Part shown: piece after piece, positions 1 through 8,054 of the stretch
Numbering within the stretch: position 1 is the first letter of the stretch
Layout: every line of letters starts with the position of its first letter
Source of the DNA: Woeseia oceani
Lineage (GTDB): Bacteria > Pseudomonadota > Gammaproteobacteria > Steroidobacterales > Woeseiaceae
Assembly (NCBI RefSeq): GCF_001677435.1
Contig: NZ_CP016268.1
Span: forward strand, 3,709,001-3,773,000
Direction of reading: 5' to 3'
Length of the DNA: 64,000 nucleotides
The notes under the pieces: model-generated
The model's input: the letters and a program-made list of their open reading frames with translations, nothing else
Told to the model about the DNA's origin: nothing
The model's database searches: none
Position numbers and translations under genes: made by a program

Positions 1-473
1 AAACACCATTCGCCGAACAATGCATTGCCGTTGCGAGCAAAGCGCGAACGACCCCAGCCGGACTCCTTTGCCGCCTGTACCAGCACCAGTGCTTCCGGGA
101 TGACATCAACGCGGCGTAGCAGCAGTTGCCGGGCCTCGTCCGCCGGCAATTCTTGCAGGTCAACGCCGTGGCGCTCGGCCAGCGCGGCGTAACGGCGGCG
201 CTCGAAAAAACTCAATGAGCTTGTGTCACCAAGCGCGACCAGCCAAGCGCGATCATTGCGAATGCGACTGTTGTGGTGGCGAACGATGGGTTTCAAGAAC
301 CCGAAAAAAGCCGCTTTGCGCGCAGCGATGTCATCCACCGGCAGCGCGGGCAATGACTGTTCACCAACGTGCGGAACCTCCACGCGGAGCAACAGTAAAC
401 CGCCGGCGATAAAAACGGCGAGCGCCGATATGAACGCGTAGCGTGGCCGTATCTGAATTTGTTCGGTGTTCAT
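1..473 (-). CDS. Bax-like glucosaminidase, partial (3' end outside window)
   Basis: Reading the minus strand from an ATG at 473 gives an uninterrupted frame to the window edge, about 157 residues. The N-terminus is short, charged and followed by one hydrophobic segment (YAFISALAVFIAGGLLLL), so it is a membrane-anchored or exported protein. Near the visible end is the run ESGWGRSRFARNGNALFGEW, which is the active-site region of the Bax / flagellar-J-type glucosaminidase family (GH73-like). These enzymes cleave the N-acetylglucosaminyl bond in peptidoglycan, and the Glu of ESGWG is the expected catalytic acid. The start overlaps the stop of the gene upstream by 4 bases (ATGA), so the two are probably translationally coupled. 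The family call is seen directly in the motif. The cellular role is inferred. Confidence 0.8.
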   Translation of the reverse strand, partial: MNTEQIQIRPRYAFISALAVFIAGGLLLLRVEVPHVGEQSLPALPVDDIAARKAAFFGFLKPIVRHHNSRIRNDRAWLVALGDTSSLSFFERRRYAALAERHGVDLQELPADEARQLLLRRVDVIPEALVLVQAAKESGWGRSRFARNGNALFGEWC

Positions 474-3400
474 TCCGCAAGCGCCGAACGTACGACGCTC
501 ATCTCATTCAGTAGCTGACTGTGACGTTCCCTGGCGTCAGTGCCTGGCTGCTGATCCGCGTCATCCAGCATGCCGTACAAATACGCAACCTGATCAACCA
601 GCTTTGGCTGCATGTAGATACCCTCTTCGGTCCTGAGCAAGGCAAGTGCCATCTGCACGCGCTGCAAGCGAGCCTCATCCGCTTCGCTGATCGCGTCATT
701 GTCGCGTCGGGTCGTCAGCGCGTCTGACTCTGCACTGAGCCGTGCTTCCAGGCGACGCGCGTCATCCAGCAGCGCCTGAATCTGCAGCTGCAGCGCGACC
801 TGTTCACGGATATTGGCCAGGCTTGTACCGAACTCGAGCACGCGCGGATCAGCCAGCAGTTCAAACGCGTGTTCGGTAGTTGCCGAACCAACGGTGAGCC
901 GCAACCGGTAACGGCCCGGCGCTGCCATCGGTCCGTTGCGGTAGCGGCGTTTCACGTCTTTGTGCCAGGCACCACGGTACGTCATGTCCCAGCGAAAGCG
1001 GTTCATTCCCTTGCTCGTCGACAAGGTCTCGTCCACCACGTAGTCAATTTCATTACTGGCCATGTCACGCGACTCGCTGGCCTCCTCAGCTTCCTCTCCG
1101 TCCGCAGCACGATACGAGTTCACGACCTGACCATTCATGTCGAGAATTTCAAGGCGCACATCATCGTCCGCCGCTGGCAGGTAATAGTCGATCACTACTG
1201 CCGGTCGTGGGTACTCGGGAACGCCGGAGTCGTCACTGTAGGAATGCCGGTATCGGTAAGTGTCTTTCGGCTGAAACAGGACGACTGCATCGTCAGTCAT
1301 CTCGAAGTCTGCCTGCCGCAAGGTCGTTACGTTGTCGAGTAACCAGAAACCGCGGCCCATGGTGGACAGCACCAGGTCGCCGCGATGCACCTTGATGTCC
1401 GTCACCGGCGTTACCGGCAGGTTCTGCTGGAATGGCTGCCAGCTTTCGCCGTCGTCCAGAGAAATGAACATGCCGAACTCAGTGCCCGCATACAACAGAC
1501 CGGGGCGCACCGGGTCTTCGCGGACCACGCGGACCGGATGATCCGCGGGAATACCGTTCTTGCCGTCGGTCAACAACGTCCAGCGCTGCCCGAAATTATT
1601 GGTCTTGTAGATATAAGGTTGCCAGTCGCCCAACTGATAACGCAGCACCGCAACGTACGCCGTCGTGGCATCGTGCGGCGAAGGTTCGACAGAATCGACC
1701 CGCCCTCCTTTTGGCATGCGCGGCGTAACGTTCTGCCAGTTCTCGCCGTTATCGCGGCTCACAAAGACCGGTCCGTCATTGGCGCCGGTCCAGATCACAC
1801 CCGCCTGCAACGGTGACTCGCGCAGCGAATACAGCGTGCTGTAGAACTCTTCGCCGGTAATGTCACGCGTAATCGGACTGCCGGAAATGACCTGCTTGTC
1901 CGCTTCGTTGGCGGTCAGGTCCGGGGAGATCGTCTCCCAGGTAACGCCATCGTCCGTCGTGCGATGCACGAATTGCGAGCCGTGATACACCACGTCCGGA
2001 TCGTGCGGCGATACATGAATGGGAGATACGCGTTGAAAGCGGTAGCGCAGGTCCTTCGGATTGTGGCCGTACATATTGGCGGCACCAACGTAGTAGCCCT
2101 TCTCCTGACCGGTTCGCTTGTCGTAGACACCGAAACGGCCTTTGCAATTCGCATACACGATGTTGTGGTTGCCCGGCTTCGGCACCGCAGGACCCGTTTC
2201 GCAGCCCCCGGTGTGCACCAGCCAGCCCAGCTTGCTCTGCACCGGCCCCGGCGCCTGACTCGGTACGGCGATGGTCGTGCCATTGTCCTGCTGGCCGCCG
2301 TACAGCCAGTACGGGTACTGGTCGTCGACTTCCACCTGGTAGACCTCAACCGTCGGCTGATTGAATTGCGTGGACCAGGTCTTGCCGCCGTTCCAGGTGA
2401 TATTCGCACCACCGTCATTGCCCTGTATGAACAGCTGCGGATTGTTGGGATCGATCCACATATCGTGGTTGTCAGCGTGCGGCGGCTGCAGGCGGGTCCA
2501 GCTTTCACCGCCGTCAACGGACTTCAGGTAAGCCGTCGCCATCGCGTACAGCACGTTCGCATCCTGCGGATCGACGTCCAGATTGCCGTAATAAAACGGT
2601 CTCGTGCGTATGCCGCTCTCGCTCGAGACCTGTGCAAACGATTCGCCCTGATCCACGGACTTGTACAGGCCGCCTTCGTCACCGGGCGCCTCAACCAGTG
2701 CGTAGACAATGCTGGAGTCCGAGGCACTGATCGCGAAATCGATTTTGCCGATCAGTCCCTCGGGCAGACCTTTGGTGATCTTGTTCCAGCTTTGCCCGCC
2801 ATCGACGGACTTCCAGATACCGCCCGTATCAGCGGGTCCACCACTGATAATGGTCCAGGGCGTGCGTTGCGCTTTCCACGCCGCGGCAAAGACGATGTCC
2901 GGGTTGCCCGGCAGCAGTTCGATGTCAGCGAAACCGGTCGTCGCCGAATGAAAGAGCACTTTGTTCCAGGTCTTACCGCCATCCGTGGTTTTGTAAATGC
3001 CGCGATCTTCGTTGGCATTGAAAGCCTGGCCGATAGCCGCCACCCAGACTGTATTGTGATTGCGCGGGTCGATCTCCACCGCGCCAATGTGAGCGGTATT
3101 GTCGAGACCGATGTGTACCCAGCTCTCGCCGCCGTCGGTCGACTTGTACATGCCCTTGCCCGCGATCACGTTGCTGCGCAGGCCATCCGAACCGGTGCCG
3201 ACGTAGATGATATTGGCATCGTTCTGAGCCACCGCGATGTCACCTATCGACGGCGATGCGAAGTAGCCGTCCGAGACCGGTTTCCACGTCTCACCGTAGT
3301 CGTCGGTCTTCCAGACACCGGCACCGGAACCACCAAGATAGAACGTACCGGGCGCAGCCACTGTACCGGCTACCGCCGTTACCCGACCGCCACGCGTAGG

Positions 3401-3502
3401 TCCGAGATTGCGGTACTGAAAACTGTCGAATGCCTGGGCACTGGCAAACTCCGTGACCAGCAATAGCGTCGTTAACAGGACGAATGGCAGTTGCAACTTC
3501 AT
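470..3502 (-). CDS. Secreted Asp-box (BNR/VPS10-like) beta-propeller protein, 1010 aa
   Basis: The protein starts with a clear signal peptide (MKLQLPFVLLTTLLLVTEFASAQA) and carries about eleven Asp-box motifs of the S-x-D-x-G-x-[ST]-W type, for example DDYGETW, STDGGESW, TTDGGKTW, SVDGGQSW, TDDGVTW, SRDNGENW and SLDDGESW. They are spread over roughly residues 60-720. This is the layout of the large secreted proteins annotated as VPS10/sortilin-like or sialidase-like glycosyl hydrolases: one or two seven- to ten-bladed propellers followed by a C-terminal region. Residues 800-900 look like an immunoglobulin-like extension, and the last 100 residues are helical and charged. Asp boxes define the fold but do not prove catalysis, so no substrate is assigned. 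The gene is coupled to the glucosaminidase gene downstream through a 4-base overlap. Confidence 0.8.
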   Translation of the reverse strand: MKLQLPFVLLTTLLLVTEFASAQAFDSFQYRNLGPTRGGRVTAVAGTVAAPGTFYLGGSGAGVWKTDDYGETWKPVSDGYFASPSIGDIAVAQNDANIIYVGTGSDGLRSNVIAGKGMYKSTDGGESWVHIGLDNTAHIGAVEIDPRNHNTVWVAAIGQAFNANEDRGIYKTTDGGKTWNKVLFHSATTGFADIELLPGNPDIVFAAAWKAQRTPWTIISGGPADTGGIWKSVDGGQSWNKITKGLPEGLIGKIDFAISASDSSIVYALVEAPGDEGGLYKSVDQGESFAQVSSESGIRTRPFYYGNLDVDPQDANVLYAMATAYLKSVDGGESWTRLQPPHADNHDMWIDPNNPQLFIQGNDGGANITWNGGKTWSTQFNQPTVEVYQVEVDDQYPYWLYGGQQDNGTTIAVPSQAPGPVQSKLGWLVHTGGCETGPAVPKPGNHNIVYANCKGRFGVYDKRTGQEKGYYVGAANMYGHNPKDLRYRFQRVSPIHVSPHDPDVVYHGSQFVHRTTDDGVTWETISPDLTANEADKQVISGSPITRDITGEEFYSTLYSLRESPLQAGVIWTGANDGPVFVSRDNGENWQNVTPRMPKGGRVDSVEPSPHDATTAYVAVLRYQLGDWQPYIYKTNNFGQRWTLLTDGKNGIPADHPVRVVREDPVRPGLLYAGTEFGMFISLDDGESWQPFQQNLPVTPVTDIKVHRGDLVLSTMGRGFWLLDNVTTLRQADFEMTDDAVVLFQPKDTYRYRHSYSDDSGVPEYPRPAVVIDYYLPAADDDVRLEILDMNGQVVNSYRAADGEEAEEASESRDMASNEIDYVVDETLSTSKGMNRFRWDMTYRGAWHKDVKRRYRNGPMAAPGRYRLRLTVGSATTEHAFELLADPRVLEFGTSLANIREQVALQLQIQALLDDARRLEARLSAESDALTTRRDNDAISEADEARLQRVQMALALLRTEEGIYMQPKLVDQVAYLYGMLDDADQQPGTDARERHSQLLNEMSVVRSALAE

Positions 3503-3601
3503 GGCTACTCAATCTGTATTGCCGCAGAATGCCTTGAGGTTATCACCTTGGGACACGGCGTCCACCGCCGCCCGGTGCGTCGAGCATGCCGCCATCAATG
3601 T

Positions 3602-5092
3602 TCAGCGGGCGACAATACTGAACGGCGGCGTCTCTGCCAGCACGACATCGCTGTCATCCAGCAACAACCGGACTGTGTAGCGCCCAGGTGGCAACGGCCA
3701 CACACTGTCGGGTGACGAACCCACCAGCTCCGCCGTGCCGCTGATCCCGGCGCGGGTATGCTGCCAGGCCAGCGTTTGCCGATCACCTTCGACTGCGTAC
3801 ACGCCCAGCCAGTCATAGCGATGCCCCGGCGCATTGTGCCAGCTGACAGTCAGCGGCTCGCCGCTCGTGTAGCGGTCCTGGCTCATGATCACCGTCGGTG
3901 GGTTGTTAACGACCCACAGCGACGAACCGCCAAGCCGCTTGCCCGCCTCGTCAAGGCAGACAATGTCGTAGACACCATCAGTCTCCAATGGCGGCAAAGA
4001 CAACTCGCGGCTTTCAGGGCGGATGGCATAGTGCTGCGTTGCCGCACTGCCGCGCCGACGGACGGTCAGGTAAGCGCTCGCGGCTAAACCGCTCAGGTGC
4101 ACGACGACCGGTTGGTCGCGGCGGTAAACTCGCTGCGCGGTCGTCACTATGGCAGGCGCTGTTGCCGCGACAACCTGATAATCCGCGATGACCGCGCGGT
4201 GATCACTGGGCCACGGAGCGATGGGTATGGCGACATCCTGAGCATCAGGCTCGCCAGCCAGACGAACGCTCTGCAGTTCAGCCGGACCGGCATGCCAGAT
4301 GAAATCGATGCGACTTTGCCAGGCGCCTTCTGCCTCCGGGTCGTAGCCGGACAATGGCGGTCGCGCTGCCCACCAGGTAAAGCCCGGGTGCAGCAATGGA
4401 TCGGGATACGCTTCGCGGTAGCTGTCGCGAAACCCCGCCGCTGCCATGGCTGCAGCTACCGGCCAATTGACCGGGTAGCGACGAAACGGGTATGTCGTGA
4501 TCGCGGCAGGCGACCAGTCGGCCGCAGACGGCGAGTTGAAATCGCCGGCGACGAACACGGGGATCCGCTCGCGTAACAGGGCCGGCAGTACAACAAGGTA
4601 TCGCTCGAGGTCCGGCAAGCGAACCTGCCGTTCCAGCTGCAGTATGTCGGCCAACGATCGGCCGTCCCGTATCCAGTCTTCAGCGTACGGGTCCGATGGC
4701 AAGTGCACGTTTGCAACAGCCACCACCTGATCGGGGGCTGTTTCCACCAGCAGGTAAATGCCGTCAGCCTCGGGCGGGTCCAGCAATGGAAACCTGGACA
4801 CGATGTGGTTGCGCAGGTTGTAGTGCCAGCCGAGTCGCTCGGCTATTTTTTTCAGCTCACCGTACGGTTCCTGGACGGCAACGATATCCGGGCGGGCAGC
4901 GTCGATCGCCCGGATGACGCTGTCGAAACTAACGTAGTCGCCGCCAAGTTCAATATTGAAAGACATGATCCGCAGCGCCGTGGTGACGCGATCAGGCGCA
5001 GTATTCTGTGACGCCGCGGCAGGGTCATCCTGCCTGCTTGCGCACGCTGCCAGTGCCAACAGTGCTGCTGCCGTTGCGACAACGACCCGCAT
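3602..5092 (-). CDS. Endonuclease/exonuclease/phosphatase-fold lipoprotein
   Basis: From the ATG at 5092 the product is 496 aa and begins with a lipoprotein signal peptide whose lipobox LAAC puts the lipidated Cys at residue 17. An ATG 33 bases further upstream would add 11 residues in front of the signal and is less likely. The EEP fold motifs occur in order: MSFNIELGG, DIVAVQEPYGE (metal-binding Glu), NVHLPS, FVAGDFNSPS (Asp/Asn pair), IDFIWHAG and PWPSDHRAVIADY (catalytic Asp-His). All key residues of a metal-dependent phosphodiesterase are present in about residues 40-310. The remaining 180 residues look like two beta-sandwich domains. Whether it cuts extracellular DNA, sphingolipids or another phosphodiester cannot be told. 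No partner gene is obvious. The two flanking genes share its strand with gaps of about 100 bases. Confidence 0.8.
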   Translation of the reverse strand: MRVVVATAAALLALAACASRQDDPAAASQNTAPDRVTTALRIMSFNIELGGDYVSFDSVIRAIDAARPDIVAVQEPYGELKKIAERLGWHYNLRNHIVSRFPLLDPPEADGIYLLVETAPDQVVAVANVHLPSDPYAEDWIRDGRSLADILQLERQVRLPDLERYLVVLPALLRERIPVFVAGDFNSPSAADWSPAAITTYPFRRYPVNWPVAAAMAAAGFRDSYREAYPDPLLHPGFTWWAARPPLSGYDPEAEGAWQSRIDFIWHAGPAELQSVRLAGEPDAQDVAIPIAPWPSDHRAVIADYQVVAATAPAIVTTAQRVYRRDQPVVVHLSGLAASAYLTVRRRGSAATQHYAIRPESRELSLPPLETDGVYDIVCLDEAGKRLGGSSLWVVNNPPTVIMSQDRYTSGEPLTVSWHNAPGHRYDWLGVYAVEGDRQTLAWQHTRAGISGTAELVGSSPDSVWPLPPGRYTVRLLLDDSDVVLAETPPFSIVAR

Positions 5093-5198
5093 AGCGACAG
5101 TGTAACGATGACTGGCAAAGAGCATGCGCGTGTCTCCGGCGTGCAGAAATTAACTGAGGACAGGGTCCGCTATTCACTGTCGCCGCTGCGGCCAGCCG

Positions 5199-6281
5199 TT
5201 ACTTCATTCGGGTCGCAACGTAGTTGCGTATGTCCAGACTCAGATCTTCCATCGGTGCGTAATAGCCGTGCTCGAACGGTGCCGCATGCATGCCACGTTG
5301 GACGCGTTCACAAATGTGCCAGTCCTGCTGGTTTACGAGGTGCCAGAAATCAGCCGAATCGCCCGGATCAAAATCGTCGGCCTCGATGGCATTCGGGTGG
5401 AACAGCAGCCGGCAATCAATGAGGGTTTCTTCCGGCCCCAGCGGGAACAACATGAACGCCGCGGCATGATCCATCGCCAGGCTCAACATCAGGTTCGGGT
5501 AGATGAGCTCGCCGAAATGCCGGACCTTCTCTACCTCGTTCAGACCGGGCATTGGCGGTCGCGTGGTCTTGCCCGTCATCGTGAAAGTGTTGGTTCCTGC
5601 TCGCTGCGGCACACCGGCTTCCCAGTCCAGACCGATTGCGCCCTTCTCGCGGAAGGCCGGTACCACCGTACACAGCTCGGGGTGCACGCCCGCGCAGTGA
5701 TAACACTCATTGTAGTTTTCAAGAATGACTTTCCAGTTGGCGGCAACCCGGTACTCGTAACGCCACCGGCATTGCAGTTCGTGCAACGGGTAGCGCGCGA
5801 CCCGCTTTACGATCGGCCCAAGCTGCTGCAAGACGCCCGTGGCGTTGTCCGCTTCCCTGGACAAGCGCAGAAAAATGAAGCCACCCCACTCCTGCAACGG
5901 CACCCCGTACAAAGGCAACTCGCTCTTGTCGACCTCGATATGCGGCGTGTTCTGCAGGCTGCCATCCAGCCCGTAGCTCCAGGAATGGTAGGGGCACCGA
6001 ATGCGCTTTCGAAAATGCCCGCTGCTCACACTGGCATCGGTCGAGTCAATCAGCTGGCAACCACGGTGCCGGCAAACATTGTAGAAGGCGCGCAGCACGG
6101 AGTCCTCGCCGCGGACGATCAACAGCTGTTCGCCGGCAAGCGCCAGAGAGCGGTAGTCGCCGGCTGCCGGACATTCTTCGCTGCGCCCGACGCAAAACCA
6201 TTCGGCCGTAAAAATATCGCGGCATTCCCGTTTGAACCAGGAGGGCTCCAGGTAGGTATCGCGATGCAATGTCTGTTCCAT
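5199..6281 (-). CDS. Rieske non-heme iron oxygenase, alpha subunit
   Basis: The ATG at 6281 gives 360 aa. A TTG start 24 bases upstream is possible but less likely. The Rieske [2Fe-2S] ligands are visible as C70-x-H72 (CRHRGC) and C96-x2-H99 (CPYHSW). The catalytic domain contains the non-heme iron site NWKVILENYNECYHCAGVH with H195 and H200, and QQDWHICE near the C-terminus supplies the likely third ligand Asp. The order and length match the ring-hydroxylating oxygenase alpha-subunit family, which also includes choline- and carnitine-type monooxygenases. The substrate is not decidable from sequence. No ferredoxin, reductase or small beta subunit lies next to it, so electrons must come from a partner elsewhere. 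It is transcribed away from the PYROXD2-like gene, from which it is separated by about 155 bases. Confidence 0.88.
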   Translation of the reverse strand: MEQTLHRDTYLEPSWFKRECRDIFTAEWFCVGRSEECPAAGDYRSLALAGEQLLIVRGEDSVLRAFYNVCRHRGCQLIDSTDASVSSGHFRKRIRCPYHSWSYGLDGSLQNTPHIEVDKSELPLYGVPLQEWGGFIFLRLSREADNATGVLQQLGPIVKRVARYPLHELQCRWRYEYRVAANWKVILENYNECYHCAGVHPELCTVVPAFREKGAIGLDWEAGVPQRAGTNTFTMTGKTTRPPMPGLNEVEKVRHFGELIYPNLMLSLAMDHAAAFMLFPLGPEETLIDCRLLFHPNAIEADDFDPGDSADFWHLVNQQDWHICERVQRGMHAAPFEHGYYAPMEDLSLDIRNYVATRMK

Positions 6282-6437
6282 CGGCCGCCGTAATCCGTGC
6301 TGCAATATGCGCGTGGGCGCAGATTATCACAGAGCATTTGCCGGCCCCGCTGCCGCTATTCCATATCGTGGTGCAAATACGCGAACCCGTGGCATTAGCC
6401 GCTACGCTAGGCACCTTTGCACGATCGGAAGCCATCG

Positions 6438-8045
6438 ATGCCCGCCAACAAAGAATACGACGCGATCATAATAGGCGCTGGCCACAACGGCCTGACCACG
6501 GCCGCGTACCTCGCCGCTGCCGGCTTGCAGACACTGGTTCTCGAACGCCGTCCGGTCGTTGGTGGTTGTGCCGTCACAGAAGAAATCGACAGCGAGAAAG
6601 CGCCGGGCTGCCGGGTCTCTACAGCGTCCTATATCGCCAGCATGCTGCGACCGGAAGTGATCCGCGATTTGCGGCTTGCCGACTACGGCCTGCGGATGGT
6701 TGCCTGCGAACCCGGTGTCCAGGCCGCACTCCCGGATGGCCGCGTCGTGTCGTGGTGGGGAGATCGCAACAAGCTGGCCGCGCACCTGCAAGAAATTGCG
6801 CCGGCGGACGTCGACGCATTCTTTGCGCTCGACGACGAGCTGCGCCGACTCGCACTGTACCTGCAACCGTTCTTCCTCAATCCGCCACCGGACCCGGAGC
6901 GCCGCGGCTTTGCCCGGATCGGCGAACTCTGGCGTATGGCAAAACCCTTCAAGGGCATCGCCGGTCGCGAGGTCGCGGGCCTGACCCGTTTCATGACCAT
7001 GTCATTGGGTGACCTGCTCGACGAGCGCTTCGAGTCTGATGCCATCAAGCGGCTCATCCTGTCCAACAGCTTGTATGGCAAACACGGCGGCCCGTACCAA
7101 CCGGGTACCGCCATGGGCCTGCTGTTTCATCTGCTGTCCGGCGGTGAAGAAGAACGCCAGGGCTTCGCCGGCCACGTGATCGGCGGCATGGGCGCTATTA
7201 CCCAGGCCATGGCGCAATCCTGTCGCGACCGTGGGGTCAAGATTCGCTGCGATGCGGAAGTCCAGAGCATTGATCGCAAAGAGTCGCAGGTGTGCGGCGT
7301 CACACTGACTGACGGTACGACGATAGACGCGACACTGGTGGTCTCGAATGCCGACCCCAAACGCACGTTTCTCGGCTTGTGCGACCGCGGGGCATTGCCA
7401 GACGATTTTGTGCGCGCTGTCGAAGCCATCAAAATGAACGGCCCGTGCGGCAAGGTTAACTTCGTCATGGATGCCGAACCGCAAGTAACCGGCATGCCAG
7501 CATCACACTCGCCGACGGAACGCTCGTTGTTCACATTGCCGCCGTCGCTACTGGAAGCCGAAGATTCCTACCACGATGCATTGATGGGACGATTACCTGC
7601 ACACCTGTGGGTGGACTGTGTGCTTGCCTCCAACGTGGATGACAGTCTTTGCAGTGACGGGCGGCATGTCATGACCTGCTTCGTGCAATACCTGCCCTAC
7701 AAGCTGGCGGACAGCAACTGGGGTGCACAACGCGAAACCCTCGGTGAGCGGGTTACCGCCATCATCGAAAACTACGCACCGGGCTTCAGCAATTCAGTCA
7801 TTGCCCGCCGGGTACACACGCCGCTCGATCTCGAACAGGCGTTTGGGATTACCGAAGGCAATATTTTTCACGGCGACATCAGTATCAACCAGCTCTCGTT
7901 CATGCGTCCGGTGCCGGGCTACGCGCAATACCGCACGCCAATAGACGGTTTGTATCTGTGCGGTGCCGGAACCCACCCCGGCGGCGGAGTCACCGGCGCA
8001 CCGGGTTACAACGCCGCCCGTCGCATACTCGCCGACCGTGGTTAA
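6438..8045 (+). CDS. PYROXD2 / phytoene-desaturase-like FAD oxidoreductase
   Basis: The product from the ATG at 6438 is 535 aa. A TTG start 21 bases upstream is weaker, and GGAAG lies just before the ATG. The N-terminal dinucleotide-binding fold reads DAIIIGAGHNGLTTAAYLAAAG, followed by ERRPVVGG with the acidic end of strand beta-2. The C-terminal FAD-contact segment reads LYLCGAGTHPGGGVTGAPGYNAA, which is typical of the carotenoid desaturase superfamily and especially of the PYROXD2 branch found in many proteobacteria and in mitochondria. The length agrees with that branch. It probably binds FAD and oxidises or isomerises a hydrophobic or cyclic substrate, but none is assigned. There are no other carotenoid genes in the window, so a carotenoid role is unlikely. 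Confidence 0.85.
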   Translation: MPANKEYDAIIIGAGHNGLTTAAYLAAAGLQTLVLERRPVVGGCAVTEEIDSEKAPGCRVSTASYIASMLRPEVIRDLRLADYGLRMVACEPGVQAALPDGRVVSWWGDRNKLAAHLQEIAPADVDAFFALDDELRRLALYLQPFFLNPPPDPERRGFARIGELWRMAKPFKGIAGREVAGLTRFMTMSLGDLLDERFESDAIKRLILSNSLYGKHGGPYQPGTAMGLLFHLLSGGEEERQGFAGHVIGGMGAITQAMAQSCRDRGVKIRCDAEVQSIDRKESQVCGVTLTDGTTIDATLVVSNADPKRTFLGLCDRGALPDDFVRAVEAIKMNGPCGKVNFVMDAEPQVTGMPASHSPTERSLFTLPPSLLEAEDSYHDALMGRLPAHLWVDCVLASNVDDSLCSDGRHVMTCFVQYLPYKLADSNWGAQRETLGERVTAIIENYAPGFSNSVIARRVHTPLDLEQAFGITEGNIFHGDISINQLSFMRPVPGYAQYRTPIDGLYLCGAGTHPGGGVTGAPGYNAARRILADRG

Positions 8046-8054
8046 GCAACGGAT

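Noticed and set aside
1964-3466. Long plus-strand open frame (500 codons) opposite the Asp-box gene
   Set aside because: It is the antisense shadow of the minus-strand gene. It has no signal, motif or ribosome binding site, and the minus-strand product has a signal peptide and many Asp boxes.
5268-6293. Plus-strand frame of 341 codons opposite the Rieske gene
   Set aside because: It is an antisense shadow with no recognisable domain. The Rieske and iron ligands are all on the minus strand.
6438-8045. Carotenoid pathway gene (phytoene desaturase)
   Set aside because: No crtB, crtE or other carotenoid gene is nearby, and the sequence fits the PYROXD2 branch better.
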